Of a stretch of 45,242 nt of DNA, positions 30,285 through 39,915 are shown piece after piece (positions within the stretch are counted from its first letter, which is position 1; each line of letters opens with the position of its first letter). The stretch is from positions 1 to 45,242 of the forward strand of contig NZ_JAODNI010000168.1 of assembly GCF_025465255.1 (NCBI RefSeq), written 5' to 3'. The notes under the pieces were generated by a model. It ran no database searches. It had not been told where the DNA came from and worked only from the letters and a program-made list of their open reading frames with translations. This DNA comes from Pseudonocardia sp. GTDB lineage: Bacteria > Actinomycetota > Actinomycetes > Mycobacteriales > Pseudonocardiaceae. The position numbers and the translations under genes were made by a program.

Positions 30285-31901
30285 GTGACCGACTGGATCC
30301 GGCGCGTCGCCGGTGTCAACACGCCCGCCCGGATCACCCGTCCGGTCCACGCTGTCGGGCGTGTCGTGTCCCGGCGCGCCGTCGACGTCAACGCGCTCGA
30401 CCTGGCGATCTCCCGGGCCGTGGCCCAGCGCCCGCCGAGCTCCCTCGACGACGCCATGAAGACCCTGTCGAAGGCCGCGGACCACAGCACGCTCTGGCTC
30501 GGCCTGGCCGCGCTCATGGCGCTGCGCCGCGGCGCCTCCCGCAAGGCCGCGTTCCGCGGGGTGCTCGCCATCGCCGGCGCCAGCGGCACGGCCAACGCGA
30601 TCCTCAAGCCGCTGCTGCCCCGGCGCCGCCCGGCCGCCTCGGAGCTGCCCGCCTACCAGAAGATCGCGAACCCGCCGACGTCCTCGTCGTTCCCGTCCGG
30701 GCACGCGGCGTCCGCGGCGGCGTTCGCGACGGCCGTCGCCATCGAGAGCCCCCGGCTGGCCCCGGCGGTGGTCCCGCTGGCCGCGGCCGTCGCGTACTCG
30801 CGGGTGCACGTGGGTGTGCACTGGACCTCGGACGTGCTGGCGGGCGCGGCCGTCGGCTCCGGGATCGCACTGGCCACCCGCCGCTGGTGGCCGGCCCGGG
30901 TCACCGACGAGGCGCGCGCCCGGCCCGTCGACTCCGTTCCCGCGCTCCCGCAGGGCGAGGGCCTGGTGATCGTCGCCAACCCGTACTCCGGCCCGCCCGA
31001 GTACGACATCACCGACGACATCGCCGAGGCGCTGCCCGCCGCCCACCTGCTGCGCGTGCGCGAGGGGGTCGACCTGATCGAGGAGCTCGAATCCGCGATC
31101 GCCGAGCGCTGCAGCTGGGTCAAGGCCCTGGGCGCCGCGGGCGGCGACGGCACCGTGGCCACGGTCGCCGCGGTCGCGCTCCGCCACCACCTGCCGCTGG
31201 TCGTCATCCCGGCGGGGACGCTGAACCACTTCGCCCGGGACGTCGGCATCTACGACCTGCAGGAGGCCGTCGACGCCACGCAGGCGGGCGAGGCCGTCGC
31301 CGTGGACCTCGCGCTCGTGGAGGCGCACCCCGGCCGGGGCGCCGAGCCGGCGAGCGAGGAGGTCATCCGGACCCGCTACTTCCTCAACACCGCCTCGATC
31401 GGCTCCTACCCCGAGCTCGTCCGGCTGCGGGAGAAGCTGCAGCCGCGGCTGGGCAAGTGGCCGGCGTTCGCGGTCGCGCTGGTGCAGGTGCTGCGCAGGT
31501 CCGAGAAGGTCGACGTCAAGGTGGAGGGCCGCTGGCACCAGGTCTGGTTCATCTTCGTCGGCAACGGCCCGTACCACCCGCGCGGCTTCGTCCCGGCCTG
31601 GCGTCCGACGCTGGACTCGGGCCTGCTCGACGTCCGGTGGCTGCGCGCGGACGTCCGGTTCTCCCGGCTCCGGGTCGTCGGCGCGCTGATCCTCGGCGCG
31701 CTCGGGCACAGCCGGGTCTACACCCAGCTCGAGACCCCCGAGCTGGACGTCGAGCTGCAGGTGCCGAGCTCGCTCGCGACGGACGGCGAGGTCGTCGAGG
31801 AGGCGGGCCGGTACACGTTCCGGGTCGCGAAGGAGCCGATCCCGGTCTACCGCCGCGACGAGTCCAAGTGGACCGGCCGCGACCGGCCCTTCCATGGCTA
31901 G
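30285..31901 (+). CDS. Bifunctional PAP2 phosphatase / diacylglycerol kinase family protein
   Basis: A 538-residue fusion. The membrane PAP2 part (about 40-200) has the full phosphatase signature: KPLLPRRRP (108-116), PSGH (137-140) and [12 protein letters not shown] (Ser172 to Asp183). The second part (about 225-530) is a YegS/DgkB-type lipid kinase with [25 protein letters not shown] (nucleotide-binding GGDGT at 286-290), [13 protein letters not shown] and [14 protein letters not shown]. One chain could therefore remove and add phosphate on lipid headgroups. The start GTG is fixed by the -10 box seven bases upstream. Confidence 0.9.
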   Translation: MTDWIRRVAGVNTPARITRPVHAVGRVVSRRAVDVNALDLAISRAVAQRPPSSLDDAMKTLSKAADHSTLWLGLAALMALRRGASRKAAFRGVLAIAGASGTANAILKPLLPRRRPAASELPAYQKIANPPTSSSFPSGHAASAAAFATAVAIESPRLAPAVVPLAAAVAYSRVHVGVHWTSDVLAGAAVGSGIALATRRWWPARVTDEARARPVDSVPALPQGEGLVIVANPYSGPPEYDITDDIAEALPAAHLLRVREGVDLIEELESAIAERCSWVKALGAAGGDGTVATVAAVALRHHLPLVVIPAGTLNHFARDVGIYDLQEAVDATQAGEAVAVDLALVEAHPGRGAEPASEEVIRTRYFLNTASIGSYPELVRLREKLQPRLGKWPAFAVALVQVLRRSEKVDVKVEGRWHQVWFIFVGNGPYHPRGFVPAWRPTLDSGLLDVRWLRADVRFSRLRVVGALILGALGHSRVYTQLETPELDVELQVPSSLATDGEVVEEAGRYTFRVAKEPIPVYRRDESKWTGRDRPFHG

Positions 31902-31927
31902 GGTCCGGAGGACGGGCCCTTACCTCG

Positions 31928-31933
31928 TAGGCT
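31928..31933 (+). promoter_or_regulatory. -10 box of the leaderless fdhD promoter
   Basis: TAGGCT ends seven bases before the ATG at 31941. Confidence 0.68.
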
Positions 31934-31940
31934 TGAGGCC

Positions 31941-32768
31941 ATGGGACGGCTGACGGCGAGACGACCGGTGCTCCGCCTGGGCGCGGACGGGACGCAGCGG
32001 CGGCGGCCGGACAGCCTGGCCGTCGAGGAACCCCTGGAGCTGCGGGTCGACGGGAAGCCCCTGAGCGTCACGATGCGGACCCCGGGCCACGACGTCGAGC
32101 TCGCCCACGGCTTCCTGCTCACCGAGGGCGTCATCGGTTCCGCGGAGGACCTCGCCGCGGCCCGCTACTGCGACTCCGTCGACGCCGAGGGCCGCAACAC
32201 CTACAACGTCCTCGACGTGGCGCTCGCCCCGGGCGTCGAACCCCCGGACAGCTCGCTGGAGCGCAACTTCTACACGACGTCGTCCTGCGGCGTGTGCGGC
32301 AAGGCCTCGCTCGACGCCGTGAAGCTCAAGTCCCGCTTCTCCCCCGCCGGGGACCCCGTCCGCGTCCCCTGGTCGACGATCGGGACGCTCCCGGACCGGC
32401 TGCGCGAGGCCCAGCGGGTCTTCGACTCCACCGGCGGACTGCACGCGGCCGGGCTGTTCCGGGCGGACGGCGAGCTGATCGTCGCCCGGGAGGACGTCGG
32501 GCGGCACAACGCCGTCGACAAGGTCCTCGGGCACGCGTTGCTCGCCGGCGGCGTCCCCGTCGCGGGAACGGTGCTGATGGTGTCCGGGAGGGCGTCGTTC
32601 GAGCTGGTACAGAAGGCCGTGATGGCCGGGGTGCCGGTGCTCGCGGCGGTGTCCGCACCGTCGTCGCTGGCGGCCGAGCTGGCCGCCGAGGCCGGGATGA
32701 CGCTGGTCGGCTTCCTCCGGGACGGGGCCGGGAACGTGTACACGGGGTCCCAGCGGATCGAGGTCTGA
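31941..32768 (+). CDS. fdhD: Formate dehydrogenase accessory sulfurtransferase FdhD
   Basis: A 275-residue protein that passes sulfur to the molybdenum cofactor of formate dehydrogenase. It has [33 protein letters not shown], the essential Cys motif SSCGVCGK (Cys116 and Cys119), and [17 protein letters not shown]. No formate dehydrogenase gene lies in this window, so its target is elsewhere. It starts 39 bases after the PAP2/kinase gene with its own -10 box. Confidence 0.95.
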   Translation: MGRLTARRPVLRLGADGTQRRRPDSLAVEEPLELRVDGKPLSVTMRTPGHDVELAHGFLLTEGVIGSAEDLAAARYCDSVDAEGRNTYNVLDVALAPGVEPPDSSLERNFYTTSSCGVCGKASLDAVKLKSRFSPAGDPVRVPWSTIGTLPDRLREAQRVFDSTGGLHAAGLFRADGELIVAREDVGRHNAVDKVLGHALLAGGVPVAGTVLMVSGRASFELVQKAVMAGVPVLAAVSAPSSLAAELAAEAGMTLVGFLRDGAGNVYTGSQRIEV

Positions 32769-32836
32769 TCGGCTCGTGGCCGGCCCTGACGGACCTGGAA
32801 CGCCGCGCGCTCGGCGAAGATCGGCAGGACAGACCC

Positions 32837-32842
32837 TAGTCT
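32837..32842 (+). promoter_or_regulatory. -10 box of a leaderless promoter for the VOC gene
   Basis: TAGTCT ends six bases before the GTG at 32849. Confidence 0.62.
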
Positions 32843-32848
32843 CGGGGC

Positions 32849-33217
32849 GTGCGCATCGAGGCCCTTGACCACATCGTGCTCGTCACGCCCGAACCGGAGC
32901 GGCTGATCGACTGGTACCGCACCGTGCTCGGCCTGCGACCCGAGCGGCTGGAGCAGTGGCGGCGCGGCGAGGTGCCGTTCGCGTCGCTGCGCGTCTCCCC
33001 CACCACGATCATCGATGTGCTGCGGGGCGAGCGGACCGGGACGAACCTGGAGCACACGGCGTTCGTCGTGGACCTCGACGACGCGGGGCTTACCGCGCTG
33101 GCCGCGGGACACGGCGTGGCGGGCCCGAAGGACCTGTTCGGGGCCCGGGGCCAGGGCCGAGGCATCTATCTGCGGGACCCGGACGGGAACGGCGTGGAGC
33201 TGCGCAGCTACCCGTGA
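32849..33217 (+). CDS. VOC family (glyoxalase/bleomycin resistance) protein
   Basis: A 122-residue single-domain vicinal-oxygen-chelate protein with two beta-alpha-beta modules. It begins MRIEALDHIVLVTPEPERL with a metal-ligand His, continues IDWYRTVLGLRPE and LEHTAFVVDLDDA with the second His, and ends IYLRDPDGNGVELRSYP with a Glu ligand. Substrate is not predictable. It is separated from prcA by a hairpin. Confidence 0.87.
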   Translation: MRIEALDHIVLVTPEPERLIDWYRTVLGLRPERLEQWRRGEVPFASLRVSPTTIIDVLRGERTGTNLEHTAFVVDLDDAGLTALAAGHGVAGPKDLFGARGQGRGIYLRDPDGNGVELRSYP

Positions 33218-33248
33218 AACCCTGCGTCCACCCGTGACCCGGGCGTAT

Positions 33249-33274
33249 CGGTGCGCAGAGCGCGCTGCGCACCG
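33249..33274. terminator. Bidirectional hairpin between VOC gene and prcA
   Basis: CGGTGCGCAG (33249-33258) pairs perfectly with CTGCGCACCG (33265-33274) around a six-base loop, between convergent stops. Confidence 0.75.
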
Positions 33275-33289
33275 TTCCGCGCCGGACTC

Positions 33290-34087
33290 TCAGCTCGCGA
33301 CGCCGCCCGCCGGTGCCTCGTCCCCGCCCGCGACCTCGCCGCCCGGGGTCGGCTCGTCCGAAGCGCGGTTCGCCGCGGGCAGCAGCTCGCGGAGCACCGG
33401 GCCCTCGAGCCGGCGGAACGTGCGCCGCGAACGACTCCGGTCCAGGATCGCAATCTCCAGCGCGCTCACCCCGAGGGTGCGCGCCTCGCCGGCGCTCCCG
33501 TTGCCGCTGCCGGGAGCGGGTGCGGCCTGCAACCCCTCGACGGCGACGCCGATCGCCGCGGCGAGCTCCAGTCCCGTCGAGTAGGTGTCCTTGAGCTTCG
33601 TGCTGATCGGTTCGGTCGTCCCGCCCATGACCACGAACTCGGGCTCGTCGGTGATCGAACCGTCGTAGGTGATCCGGTAGAGCTGGTCCCCCGCGGCCGT
33701 GTCGCCGACCTCGGCCACGCAGATCTCGGCCTCGAACGGCTTCTGCTGCTCGATGAACGCCGTCCCCATGAACTGGGCGTAGGTGTTCGCGAGCCAGCGC
33801 CCGGTCACGTCGACCCGGTCGTAGGAGTAGCCGCGGGAGTCCGCGAGCCGGATGCCGGCGGTGCGCAGCCCCTCGAACTCGTTGTAGCGTCCGACCGCGG
33901 CGAAGCCGATCCGGTCGTAGATCTCGGAGACCTTGTGCAGGGCCGTCGAGTGGTTCTCGGCGACGAACAGCACGCCGTCGGCATAGGTCATGACCACGAC
34001 GCTGCGGCCGCGGGAGATGCCCTTGCGGGCGAGCTCCGAGCGGTCGCGCAGCAGCTGGTCGACGGAGGAGTAGAACGGCATCGTCAT
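33290..34087 (-). CDS. prcA: Proteasome subunit alpha
   Basis: A 265-residue alpha subunit forming the outer gated rings of the 20S proteasome. It starts [20 protein letters not shown], and the N-terminus is the gate. [40 protein letters not shown] and RPVTS-like [20 protein letters not shown] are family regions. Beyond the fold lies a Pro/Ser/Gly-rich C-terminal tail of about 30 residues. It starts 51 bases after prcB, in a spacer with a TGATCATGATCA palindrome (34101-34112). Confidence 0.96.
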   Translation of the reverse strand: MTMPFYSSVDQLLRDRSELARKGISRGRSVVVMTYADGVLFVAENHSTALHKVSEIYDRIGFAAVGRYNEFEGLRTAGIRLADSRGYSYDRVDVTGRWLANTYAQFMGTAFIEQQKPFEAEICVAEVGDTAAGDQLYRITYDGSITDEPEFVVMGGTTEPISTKLKDTYSTGLELAAAIGVAVEGLQAAPAPGSGNGSAGEARTLGVSALEIAILDRSRSRRTFRRLEGPVLRELLPAANRASDEPTPGGEVAGGDEAPAGGVAS

Positions 34088-34138
34088 CGGGGAGCGCTCC
34101 TGATCATGATCATGCGGCCGGCTCGTCAGCGGGGCGGC

Positions 34139-35044
34139 TCAGCCGGCCGGCTTCTCCGTCCGCCCGGCGACGACCTGGTCGACGACGGCGGCGATCTCGT
34201 CCTTGGGCCGCCGCACGGCGCCCTCGGGACCGGTGATGCTGACGACGATGGGGTAGATCTTGCGGATCGTGTCCGGGCCGCCGGTGGCGGTGTCGTCGTC
34301 CGCGGCGTCGTAGAGCGCCTCGATAGCGGTCCGCACCGTCGTCGCGAGGTCCGCCGAGGTGCTGTGCAGCTTCTTCATCGAGGACTTCGCGAAGACCGAG
34401 CCCGAGCCGACGGAGTGGTAGCCGAGGTGCTCCTCGTACCGCCCGCCGGTGGCGTCGTAGGTGATGATCCGGCCGGCCTTGGCCGGGTCCGGCTGGTCCA
34501 GGTCGTACCCGGCGAACAGCGGGACGACGACGAATCCCTGCATGGCCGCGCCGAGGTTCCCGCGCACCATCCCCGCGAGCCGGTTGGCCTTGCCGTCGAG
34601 GGACATGACGACGCCCTCGATCTTCTCGTAGTGCTCCAGCTCGACGCTGTAGAGCCGCACCATCTCGATCGCGATGCCCGCGGAGCCCGCGATGCCCACG
34701 GCCGAGTGCGAGTCCGTGATGAAGATCTTCTCGATGTCCCGCTGCGCGATGACGTTCCCGGCGGTGGCCCGGCGGTCACCGGCGATGACCACGCCCTCGG
34801 CGAACTGCAGCGCGACGATCGTGGTGCCGTGCGGGACGCCCAGCGCCTCGGGCCCGGACGCCTGCGCGCGCGTCGCGTGCTCGGGCAGCCGGCCGGGGAG
34901 CAGGTGCGGCTGGGTGGCCGCGAGGTAGTTCGTGAAGGACGTCTCACCGAGCGCCCGGAACGCACTCTCGTGGCCGACGGGCCCGGGGCCGACGGGCGGC
35001 TGTCCGGAGAACAGGCCGGGGGTGCCCTGCTGGCGGAACTCCAT
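34139..35044 (-). CDS. prcB: Proteasome subunit beta (catalytic, with propeptide)
   Basis: A 301-residue N-terminal-nucleophile hydrolase. The predicted propeptide of 73 residues ends ...GVPHG, and autocleavage before Thr74 ([20 protein letters not shown]) exposes the catalytic threonine. Conserved Asp and Lys partners lie in [10 protein letters not shown] and [29 protein letters not shown] and [19 protein letters not shown] are typical. ATG 35044 has no strong Shine-Dalgarno sequence at ideal spacing. A strong hairpin separates it from pup. Confidence 0.95.
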   Translation of the reverse strand: MEFRQQGTPGLFSGQPPVGPGPVGHESAFRALGETSFTNYLAATQPHLLPGRLPEHATRAQASGPEALGVPHGTTIVALQFAEGVVIAGDRRATAGNVIAQRDIEKIFITDSHSAVGIAGSAGIAIEMVRLYSVELEHYEKIEGVVMSLDGKANRLAGMVRGNLGAAMQGFVVVPLFAGYDLDQPDPAKAGRIITYDATGGRYEEHLGYHSVGSGSVFAKSSMKKLHSTSADLATTVRTAIEALYDAADDDTATGGPDTIRKIYPIVVSITGPEGAVRRPKDEIAAVVDQVVAGRTEKPAG

Positions 35045-35117
35045 GGTCGGTTGGGTGCCTTTCGTCGTGCGTAGCTCTCGGATGAGGGGCTCCGGGAAGG
35101 AGACGGCGGTGCATCCG

Positions 35118-35162
35118 GGACGGGCCGGGCCCCGCTGTGCACCAGCGGAACCCGGCCCGTCC
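35118..35162 (-). terminator. Strong hairpin in the pup-prcB intercistronic gap
   Basis: GGACGGGCCGGG (35118-35129) pairs perfectly with CCCGGCCCGTCC (35151-35162), and the inner CCGCTG/CAGCGG (35132-35137, 35143-35148) extends the stem. It begins 13 bases after the pup stop. It could be a partial terminator or an RNA-stabilising structure. Confidence 0.7.
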
Positions 35163-35175
35163 GGAGCAGGTGCGG

Positions 35176-35373
35176 CTATTCGCCGCCCTTCTGCACGTAG
35201 GCTCGGACGAAGTCCTCGGCGTTCTCCTCGAGAACGTCGTCGATCTCGTCGAGGATCGTGTCCACGTCCTCGCCCAGCTTCTCCCGACGTTCCTGGCCCG
35301 CGGCCGACGCGTCCGCGCCGTCCTCGTCGTCGCCGCCGCCACCGCCCTGACGTTTCGTCTGCTCCTGCGACAT
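35176..35373 (-). CDS. pup: Prokaryotic ubiquitin-like protein Pup
   Basis: A 65-residue intrinsically disordered tag attached to lysines of proteins destined for the proteasome. [17 protein letters not shown] is the flexible N-terminus that threads into the ATPase. [10 protein letters not shown] and [18 protein letters not shown] form the coiled-coil binding helix. The C-terminus [11 protein letters not shown] ends in Glu, the form used directly by PafA. GAGGAGG precedes the ATG. It is 200 bases from dop, a gap holding a possible own promoter (TAGTGT on the minus strand near 35457). Confidence 0.97.
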   Translation of the reverse strand: MSQEQTKRQGGGGGDDEDGADASAAGQERREKLGEDVDTILDEIDDVLEENAEDFVRAYVQKGGE

Positions 35374-35573
35374 GACGCTTCCTCCTCGCGCCTAGGCCCC
35401 ACCACCGCGGCGTCGTGACCTCGGCGCCGCGCCGGTATGGGGTCCGGTGACCAGACACTACCTAGCGGATGACCGACACGCCCGCGAACGCGACGGTTAC
35501 GGCGGGCGCGTCGCGATCTTCCCCCACCTCGCGGGCAGGGTGAGCCCGACTACCTCGGTCCTCGCCGGGCCCG

Positions 35574-37091
35574 TCAGCCCTTGGTGAGGGCGGTGACGAG
35601 CTCCTCGGCCGTGCGCGAGGCGTCGATCAGCTCGCCCACGTGCCGGCGGGTCCCGCGCAGCGGCTCCAGCGTCGGGATGCGGACGAGGGACTCCCGGCCC
35701 AGGTCGAAGATCACCGAGTCCCAGGACGCCGCGGCGACCTCGGACGGGTACCGCTCCAGACACCGGCCGCGGAAGTACGCGCGGGTGTCCTCCGGCGGGT
35801 TCTGGATCGCGTTCTCGACCTGATCCTCGCTGATCAGCCGCTTCATCGAGCCGCGGGTGACGAGCCGGTTGTACAGGCCCTTCGCCAGCCTGACGTCGGT
35901 GTACTGCAGGTCGACGAGCGCGAGCCGGCCCGAGCTCCAGGCCAGGTTGTCCCGCTCCCGGTACCCGTTGAGCAGGCGCAGCTTGGCCGTCCAGTCCAGG
36001 CGGTCCGCGGTCCTCATCGGGTCCGTGGACAGGTCGTCGAGGACCTCGCCCCACAGCTGCAGGACCTCGGCGGTGTCCGGGTCCACGTCCGCGCCCTGAA
36101 TGTTCTCGACGTGCTTGAGGGCCTTCTCGTGGTAGGCCCACTGCAGCTCGACGCCCGTCAGCTTGCGCCCGTCCGCCAGCTCGACGGTCTGCTTCAGCGA
36201 CGGGTCGTGGCTGATCTGGTGGACCGCGCGGACCGGCTCGGCCAGGCGCAGCTCGTCGAACCGGACCCCGGCCTCGATCATGTCCAGGACCAGCGCGGCG
36301 GTGCCGACCTTGAGCAGCGTGGAGTACTCGCTCATGTTGGCGTCGCCGATGATGACGTGCAGCCGGCGGTACTTGTCCGCGTCCGCGTGCGGCTCGTCGC
36401 GGGTGTTGATGATTCCGCGCTTGAGGGTGGTCTCCAGGCCGACCTCGACCTCGATGTAGTCCGCGCGCTGGGAGAGCTGGTAGCCCTCCTCGTCGCCCTG
36501 CGGGCCGATGCCGACCCGGCCGGCACCGGTCACGACCTGGCGGGACACGAAGAACGGCGTGAGGCCGCCGACGATCGACGGGAACGTCGTCTGCCGGGCC
36601 ATCAGGTAGTTCTCGTGCGAGCCGTAGCTCGCCCCCTTGCCGTCCACGTTGTTCTTGTAGAGCTGGATGCGCGGCGCGCCGGGGACGGTGGCGGCGCGCA
36701 TCGCGGCCTCCTCCATCACCCGCTCCCCCGCCTTGTCCCAGATCACGACGTCCCGCGGCGTGAGGACCTCGGGGGTGGAGAACTCGGGGTGCGCGTGGTC
36801 GACGTAGAGCCGGGCGCCGTTGGTGAGGATCACGTTGGCGGCGCCGAGGTCGTCCAGCTCCGACTCGCCCTGGCTGGCCAGGGTGGGCGCGGACAGGTCG
36901 AACCCGCGGGCGTCGCGCAGCGGGGACTCGACCTCGTAGTCCCAGCGCGCGCGCCGGGAACGGGGGATGTCCTGCGCGGCCGCGTAGGCCAGCACGATCT
37001 GTGTGGACGTGATGACCGGGTTGGCGGTCGAGTCGCCGGGCACGGAGATGCCGTACTCGACCTCGGTGCCCATGATCCTGCGAGCGGTCAC
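35574..37091 (-). CDS. dop: Depupylase/deamidase Dop
   Basis: A 505-residue PafA relative that removes Pup from conjugates. [19 protein letters not shown] starts the fold, with the Mg-binding Glu residues. [20 protein letters not shown] is the Dop-loop region that distinguishes it from Paf[15 protein letters not shown] holds the catalytic Asp. [20 protein letters not shown] and [18 protein letters not shown] follow. GTG 37091 is preferred because M. tuberculosis Dop has a matching short lead before GTEVEYG and because this GTG overlaps the stop of a leaderless 14-residue ORF. ATG 37073 is the alternative. Confidence 0.95.
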   Translation of the reverse strand: MTARRIMGTEVEYGISVPGDSTANPVITSTQIVLAYAAAQDIPRSRRARWDYEVESPLRDARGFDLSAPTLASQGESELDDLGAANVILTNGARLYVDHAHPEFSTPEVLTPRDVVIWDKAGERVMEEAAMRAATVPGAPRIQLYKNNVDGKGASYGSHENYLMARQTTFPSIVGGLTPFFVSRQVVTGAGRVGIGPQGDEEGYQLSQRADYIEVEVGLETTLKRGIINTRDEPHADADKYRRLHVIIGDANMSEYSTLLKVGTAALVLDMIEAGVRFDELRLAEPVRAVHQISHDPSLKQTVELADGRKLTGVELQWAYHEKALKHVENIQGADVDPDTAEVLQLWGEVLDDLSTDPMRTADRLDWTAKLRLLNGYRERDNLAWSSGRLALVDLQYTDVRLAKGLYNRLVTRGSMKRLISEDQVENAIQNPPEDTRAYFRGRCLERYPSEVAAASWDSVIFDLGRESLVRIPTLEPLRGTRRHVGELIDASRTAEELVTALTKG

Positions 37092-37132
37092 GACGTCTCG
37101 CCGGCGTGGGAGTGCCCACCATCGAAGTACAT
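37088..37132 (-). CDS. Leaderless 14-residue ORF overlapping the dop start (putative)
   Basis: ATG 37132 follows minus-strand TAGGCT (37139-37144) by six bases, the leaderless geometry seen at neighbouring genes. It encodes [14 protein letters not shown] and ends in a TGA (37088-37090) that overlaps the dop GTG (37089-37091). dop itself has only a weak ribosome-binding site, so a ribosome ending this ORF could restart on dop. The peptide matches nothing I know. Function is inferred from position only. Confidence 0.5.
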   Translation of the reverse strand: MYFDGGHSHAGETS

Positions 37133-37138
37133 GGCCAG

Positions 37139-37144
37139 AGCCTA
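37139..37144 (-). promoter_or_regulatory. -10 box of the dop transcript
   Basis: Minus-strand TAGGCT fits TANNNT. Its spacing puts the first transcribed base at about the ATG of the 14-residue ORF, not at dop. Confidence 0.62.
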
Positions 37145-37200
37145 ACTCGCGGGCCCGGCCCGGCACGCGCCGACGACGCCGACGTTGCGAGGATTGCGGC

Positions 37201-37746
37201 GTGCCCGAGCCTGGAGACGAGCGGATCGCCCTGTACGACGCGTCAGGTGCGCAGATCGGCGCGGAGTCCCGGCGGGTGGTCTACGCGCGTTCGCTGTGGC
37301 ACGGGAGCGCGGGGGTCCTGCTGCGCAGCGGCGACGGCGAGCGGATCTTCGTGCACCGGCGTTCGGACGACAAGCTCGTCATGGCCGGGATGTGGGACTG
37401 CGTGGCGGGCGGGGTCGTCGATCCCGGGGAGACTCCCGCCGAGACCGCGCGCCGCGAGCTCGCCGAGGAGCTCGGGGTCACGGGCGTCGCGCTGACGCCG
37501 CTGTTCTCGACGGCCTGGGAGTCCGGCCCGGGCACCGGGCTGGGCTCCGGGCCGGCCGGGCTGCGGGCGCACCTGTTCGCCTACGAGGCGTTCTGGGACG
37601 GCCCGGTGACGCTGCAGGAGAGCGAGGTGGCGGAGGGCAGATGGATGGCCCTCGACGAGCTCCGCGCCCTCCTGGCGGACCGGAGCCGCCCCTTCGCCCC
37701 GGACAGCCGGGTCCTGGCCGAGCGCCGCCTCGCGGAGCTGCCGTAG
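37201..37746 (+). CDS. NUDIX hydrolase
   Basis: A 181-residue pyrophosphohydrolase. The Nudix box GX5EX7REUXEEXGU is perfect in [20 protein letters not shown] followed by LGV. It begins [20 protein letters not shown], then [18 protein letters not shown], resembling the isopentenyl-diphosphate isomerase-like YfcD group; the substrate is unknown. The GTG start at 37201 has GAGG about eight bases upstream. It is divergent from dop with 68 bases between transcribed ORFs. Confidence 0.88.
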   Translation: MPEPGDERIALYDASGAQIGAESRRVVYARSLWHGSAGVLLRSGDGERIFVHRRSDDKLVMAGMWDCVAGGVVDPGETPAETARRELAEELGVTGVALTPLFSTAWESGPGTGLGSGPAGLRAHLFAYEAFWDGPVTLQESEVAEGRWMALDELRALLADRSRPFAPDSRVLAERRLAELP

Positions 37747-37757
37747 CCCCGGACCGC

Positions 37758-37806
37758 CGCTGGAGTGGCTCAAGCGCCACGCAACGCTGCTTGAGCCACT
37801 CCAGCG
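37758..37806. terminator. Bidirectional terminator between Nudix gene and lpdA
   Basis: CGCTGGAGTGGCTCAAGC (37758-37775) pairs perfectly over 18 bases with GCTTGAGCCACTCCAGCG (37789-37806) around a 13-base loop. Confidence 0.9.
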
Positions 37807-37823
37807 TCAGTGGCCCCGCAGGG

Positions 37824-39227
37824 TCAGAAATTGATCATGTGCCCGGCGAGGCCGTGGATCGCCTCCTGCAGGGCCTCGCTCAGCGTCGGGTGGGCGTGCA
37901 CGTTGCGGGCCAGCTCCGTGGCCGTGAGGTCCCACTTCTGAGCCAGGGTCAGCTCCGGCAGCAGCTCGGTGACCTCCGGGCCGATGAGGTGCCCGCCGAG
38001 CAGCTCGCCGTAGGTCTCGTCCGCGATCAGCTTGACGAACCCGCCGGGCTCGCCCAGCCCCTGCGCCTTGCCGTTCGCGGTGAACGGGAACTGGGCGACC
38101 TTGACCTTCCAGCCCTTGTCCTCCGCGAGCTCCCTGGCCTGGGCCTCGGTGTAGCCGAAGCTCGCGACCTGCGGCTGGCAGAAGGTGGCCCGCGGCATCA
38201 TCACGTAGTCGAGCTCCTGGGTCTCCGCGTCCGCGATCGTCTCCGCGGCCACGACACCCTGCGCCTCGCCGACGTGCGCCAGCATCAGCTTCGCGGTGAC
38301 GTCGCCGATCGCGAAGATGTGCGGGACCGACGTGCGCATGCGGTCGTCGATCGCGATGGCGCCGCGCTCGGTGAGCTCCACACCGGTCTTGTCCAGGCCG
38401 AAGCCCTCGACCCGCGGCTGGAAGCCGATGGCCTGCATGACCTTGTCCGCCTTGAGGTCCCGGGTGCCCTTGGCGTCGGTGACCGTGACGGTGACCTGCT
38501 CGCCCGAGTCGTCGATCTTCTCGACGCGGGTGGAGGTCAGGACCTCGACACCCAGCTTCTTGTAGCGCTTGCCGAGCTCCTTGGACACGTCGGCGTCCTC
38601 GAGCGGCAGCAGCCGGTCCAGGAACTCGACGATCGTGACCTTCACGCCGTAGTTCGACAGCACGTACGCGAACTCGACGCCGATCGCCCCGGCGCCCGCG
38701 ATGATGATGCTGCCGGGGAGGTCCCGCGTGGTGATCTGCTCCTCGTAGGTCACGACCCGCTCCGAGAGGGACGTGCCGGGCAGCAGCTTGGTCGTGGCGC
38801 CGGTCGCGATGATCGCGTTGTCGAACGTCACGGTCTCCGAGCCGCCCTTGGTGAGCGCGACCTCGAGGGTGTTCGGGTCGGTGAAGGAACCCCGCCCGTC
38901 GAACTCGGTGATCTTGTTCTTCTTCATCAGGAAGTGGACGCCCTTGACCCGGCCGTCCGCGACCGTGCGGCTGCGGTCGAACGCCGCCCCGAAGTCGAAG
39001 GAGACGTCTCCCGAGATGCCGAAGGTCTTCGCCTCCTTGGTCACCAGGTGGGCGAGCTCGGCGTTGCGCAGGAGCGCCTTCGACGGGATGCAGCCCACGT
39101 TCAGGCACACCCCGCCCCAGTACTTCTCCTCGACGACGGCCACGCTCTTGCCGAGCTGAGCAGCGCGGATCGCTGCCACGTAACCACCGGGACCGGCTCC
39201 GAGAACGACGACGTCGAAATGAGGCAT
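37824..39227 (-). CDS. lpdA: Dihydrolipoyl dehydrogenase
   Basis: A 467-residue flavoprotein (E3) that reoxidises dihydrolipoamide in 2-oxoacid dehydrogenase complexes. [20 protein letters not shown] binds [18 protein letters not shown] has the redox pair Cys41 and Cys46. [20 protein letters not shown] binds [23 protein letters not shown] is the second FAD motif, and [14 protein letters not shown] gives the active His-Glu. ATG 39227 follows TAGGCT (39234-39239, minus) by six bases. Confidence 0.96.
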   Translation of the reverse strand: MPHFDVVVLGAGPGGYVAAIRAAQLGKSVAVVEEKYWGGVCLNVGCIPSKALLRNAELAHLVTKEAKTFGISGDVSFDFGAAFDRSRTVADGRVKGVHFLMKKNKITEFDGRGSFTDPNTLEVALTKGGSETVTFDNAIIATGATTKLLPGTSLSERVVTYEEQITTRDLPGSIIIAGAGAIGVEFAYVLSNYGVKVTIVEFLDRLLPLEDADVSKELGKRYKKLGVEVLTSTRVEKIDDSGEQVTVTVTDAKGTRDLKADKVMQAIGFQPRVEGFGLDKTGVELTERGAIAIDDRMRTSVPHIFAIGDVTAKLMLAHVGEAQGVVAAETIADAETQELDYVMMPRATFCQPQVASFGYTEAQARELAEDKGWKVKVAQFPFTANGKAQGLGEPGGFVKLIADETYGELLGGHLIGPEVTELLPELTLAQKWDLTATELARNVHAHPTLSEALQEAIHGLAGHMINF

Positions 39228-39233
39228 GGGCTC

Positions 39234-39239
39234 AGCCTA
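39234..39239 (-). promoter_or_regulatory. -10 box of the leaderless lpdA promoter
   Basis: Minus-strand TAGGCT ends six bases before the lpdA ATG. Confidence 0.65.
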
Positions 39240-39336
39240 GGACGCCGCGCCGGCACGTGTTGCGCCTGGTGAGGACCCGGCGCCCGCAGGCGCCCGGGAG
39301 TACCCCCGGGCGTGTCGAGCCTCACCCGGCGCGGCG

Positions 39337-39885
39337 TCACCCGGATCGTTCCGGGCAGTCCGCCTCGTCCGCCTCGTCCGCGGGGGTGTCCCCCGCGCAC
39401 TCCTCGTCGCCGTCCGCGGGCCACACCGGCGAGTCCGTCAGGTGGGCCACGACGGCCTCGCTGATCTCCCGCAGCGAGGCCTGCTGCTCCGGGGTCAGGG
39501 CGTCGAAGAGCAACGACCGGACGGTCTCGACGTGGCCCGGCGCCGCCTCCTCCAGGGCCGCCATCCCGGCGTCCGTCAGCTCCGCGAAGGAGCCGCGCCG
39601 ATCGGTCGGGCACGCGATGCGGCGCACCCATCCGGCCTGCTCCAGGCGGGCGACGGCGTGCGAGAGCCTGCTGCGGGAGGACAGGGACGTCTCGGCCAGC
39701 CGGCTCATGCGTAGGGTGCGGTCGGGAGCCTCGGACAGCCGGACGAGGATCTCGAAGTACGCGTGCGGCATCCGTGCCTCGTTCTGCAGCTGGCGCTCGA
39801 CGCGCTCGAACAGCAGACGATTCGCGGTGAGGAAGCCACGCCAGGTGCGCTGCTCGGCGTCGTCGAGCCAGCGAGTGTGCTCCAT
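39337..39885 (-). CDS. MarR family transcriptional regulator
   Basis: A 182-residue winged-helix repressor. WRGFLTANRLLFERVERQLQ forms the dimer helix. FEILVRLSEAPDRTLRMSRL, SSRSRLSHAVARLEQAGWVR and PTDRRGSFAELTDAG are the HTH and wing. The C-terminal 30 residues are acidic with two Cys, longer than most relatives. GGAGGTG precedes the ATG and CATAAT forms a -10 beside a 16-bp palindrome. It is divergent from yceI, which it probably controls along with itself. Confidence 0.92.
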   Translation of the reverse strand: MEHTRWLDDAEQRTWRGFLTANRLLFERVERQLQNEARMPHAYFEILVRLSEAPDRTLRMSRLAETSLSSRSRLSHAVARLEQAGWVRRIACPTDRRGSFAELTDAGMAALEEAAPGHVETVRSLLFDALTPEQQASLREISEAVVAHLTDSPVWPADGDEECAGDTPADEADEADCPERSG

Positions 39886-39899
39886 GTCACCTCCATTAT

Positions 39900-39915
39900 G
39901 GTTGAGCGCTCAACC
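39900..39915. promoter_or_regulatory. Perfect 16-bp palindrome, probable MarR operator
   Basis: GGTTGAGCGCTCAACC is fully palindromic and abuts the marR -10 (CATAAT, minus strand, 39894-39899). Two further half-site-like NTCAAC copies (GGTCAAC at 39931, GTTCAAC at 39950) lie towards the yceI -10 (TATCTT, 39957-39962). Confidence 0.75.

Noticed and set aside
28881..31895. A 1004-codon minus-strand frame that includes pafA
   Set aside because: Only the part from the ATG at 30242 is PafA. The extension is antisense to the PAP2/kinase gene and crosses both promoters.
37092..37166. Longer N-terminus for Dop starting at 37166
   Set aside because: It would begin upstream of the TAGGCT promoter and adds about 25 residues not found in known Dop proteins.
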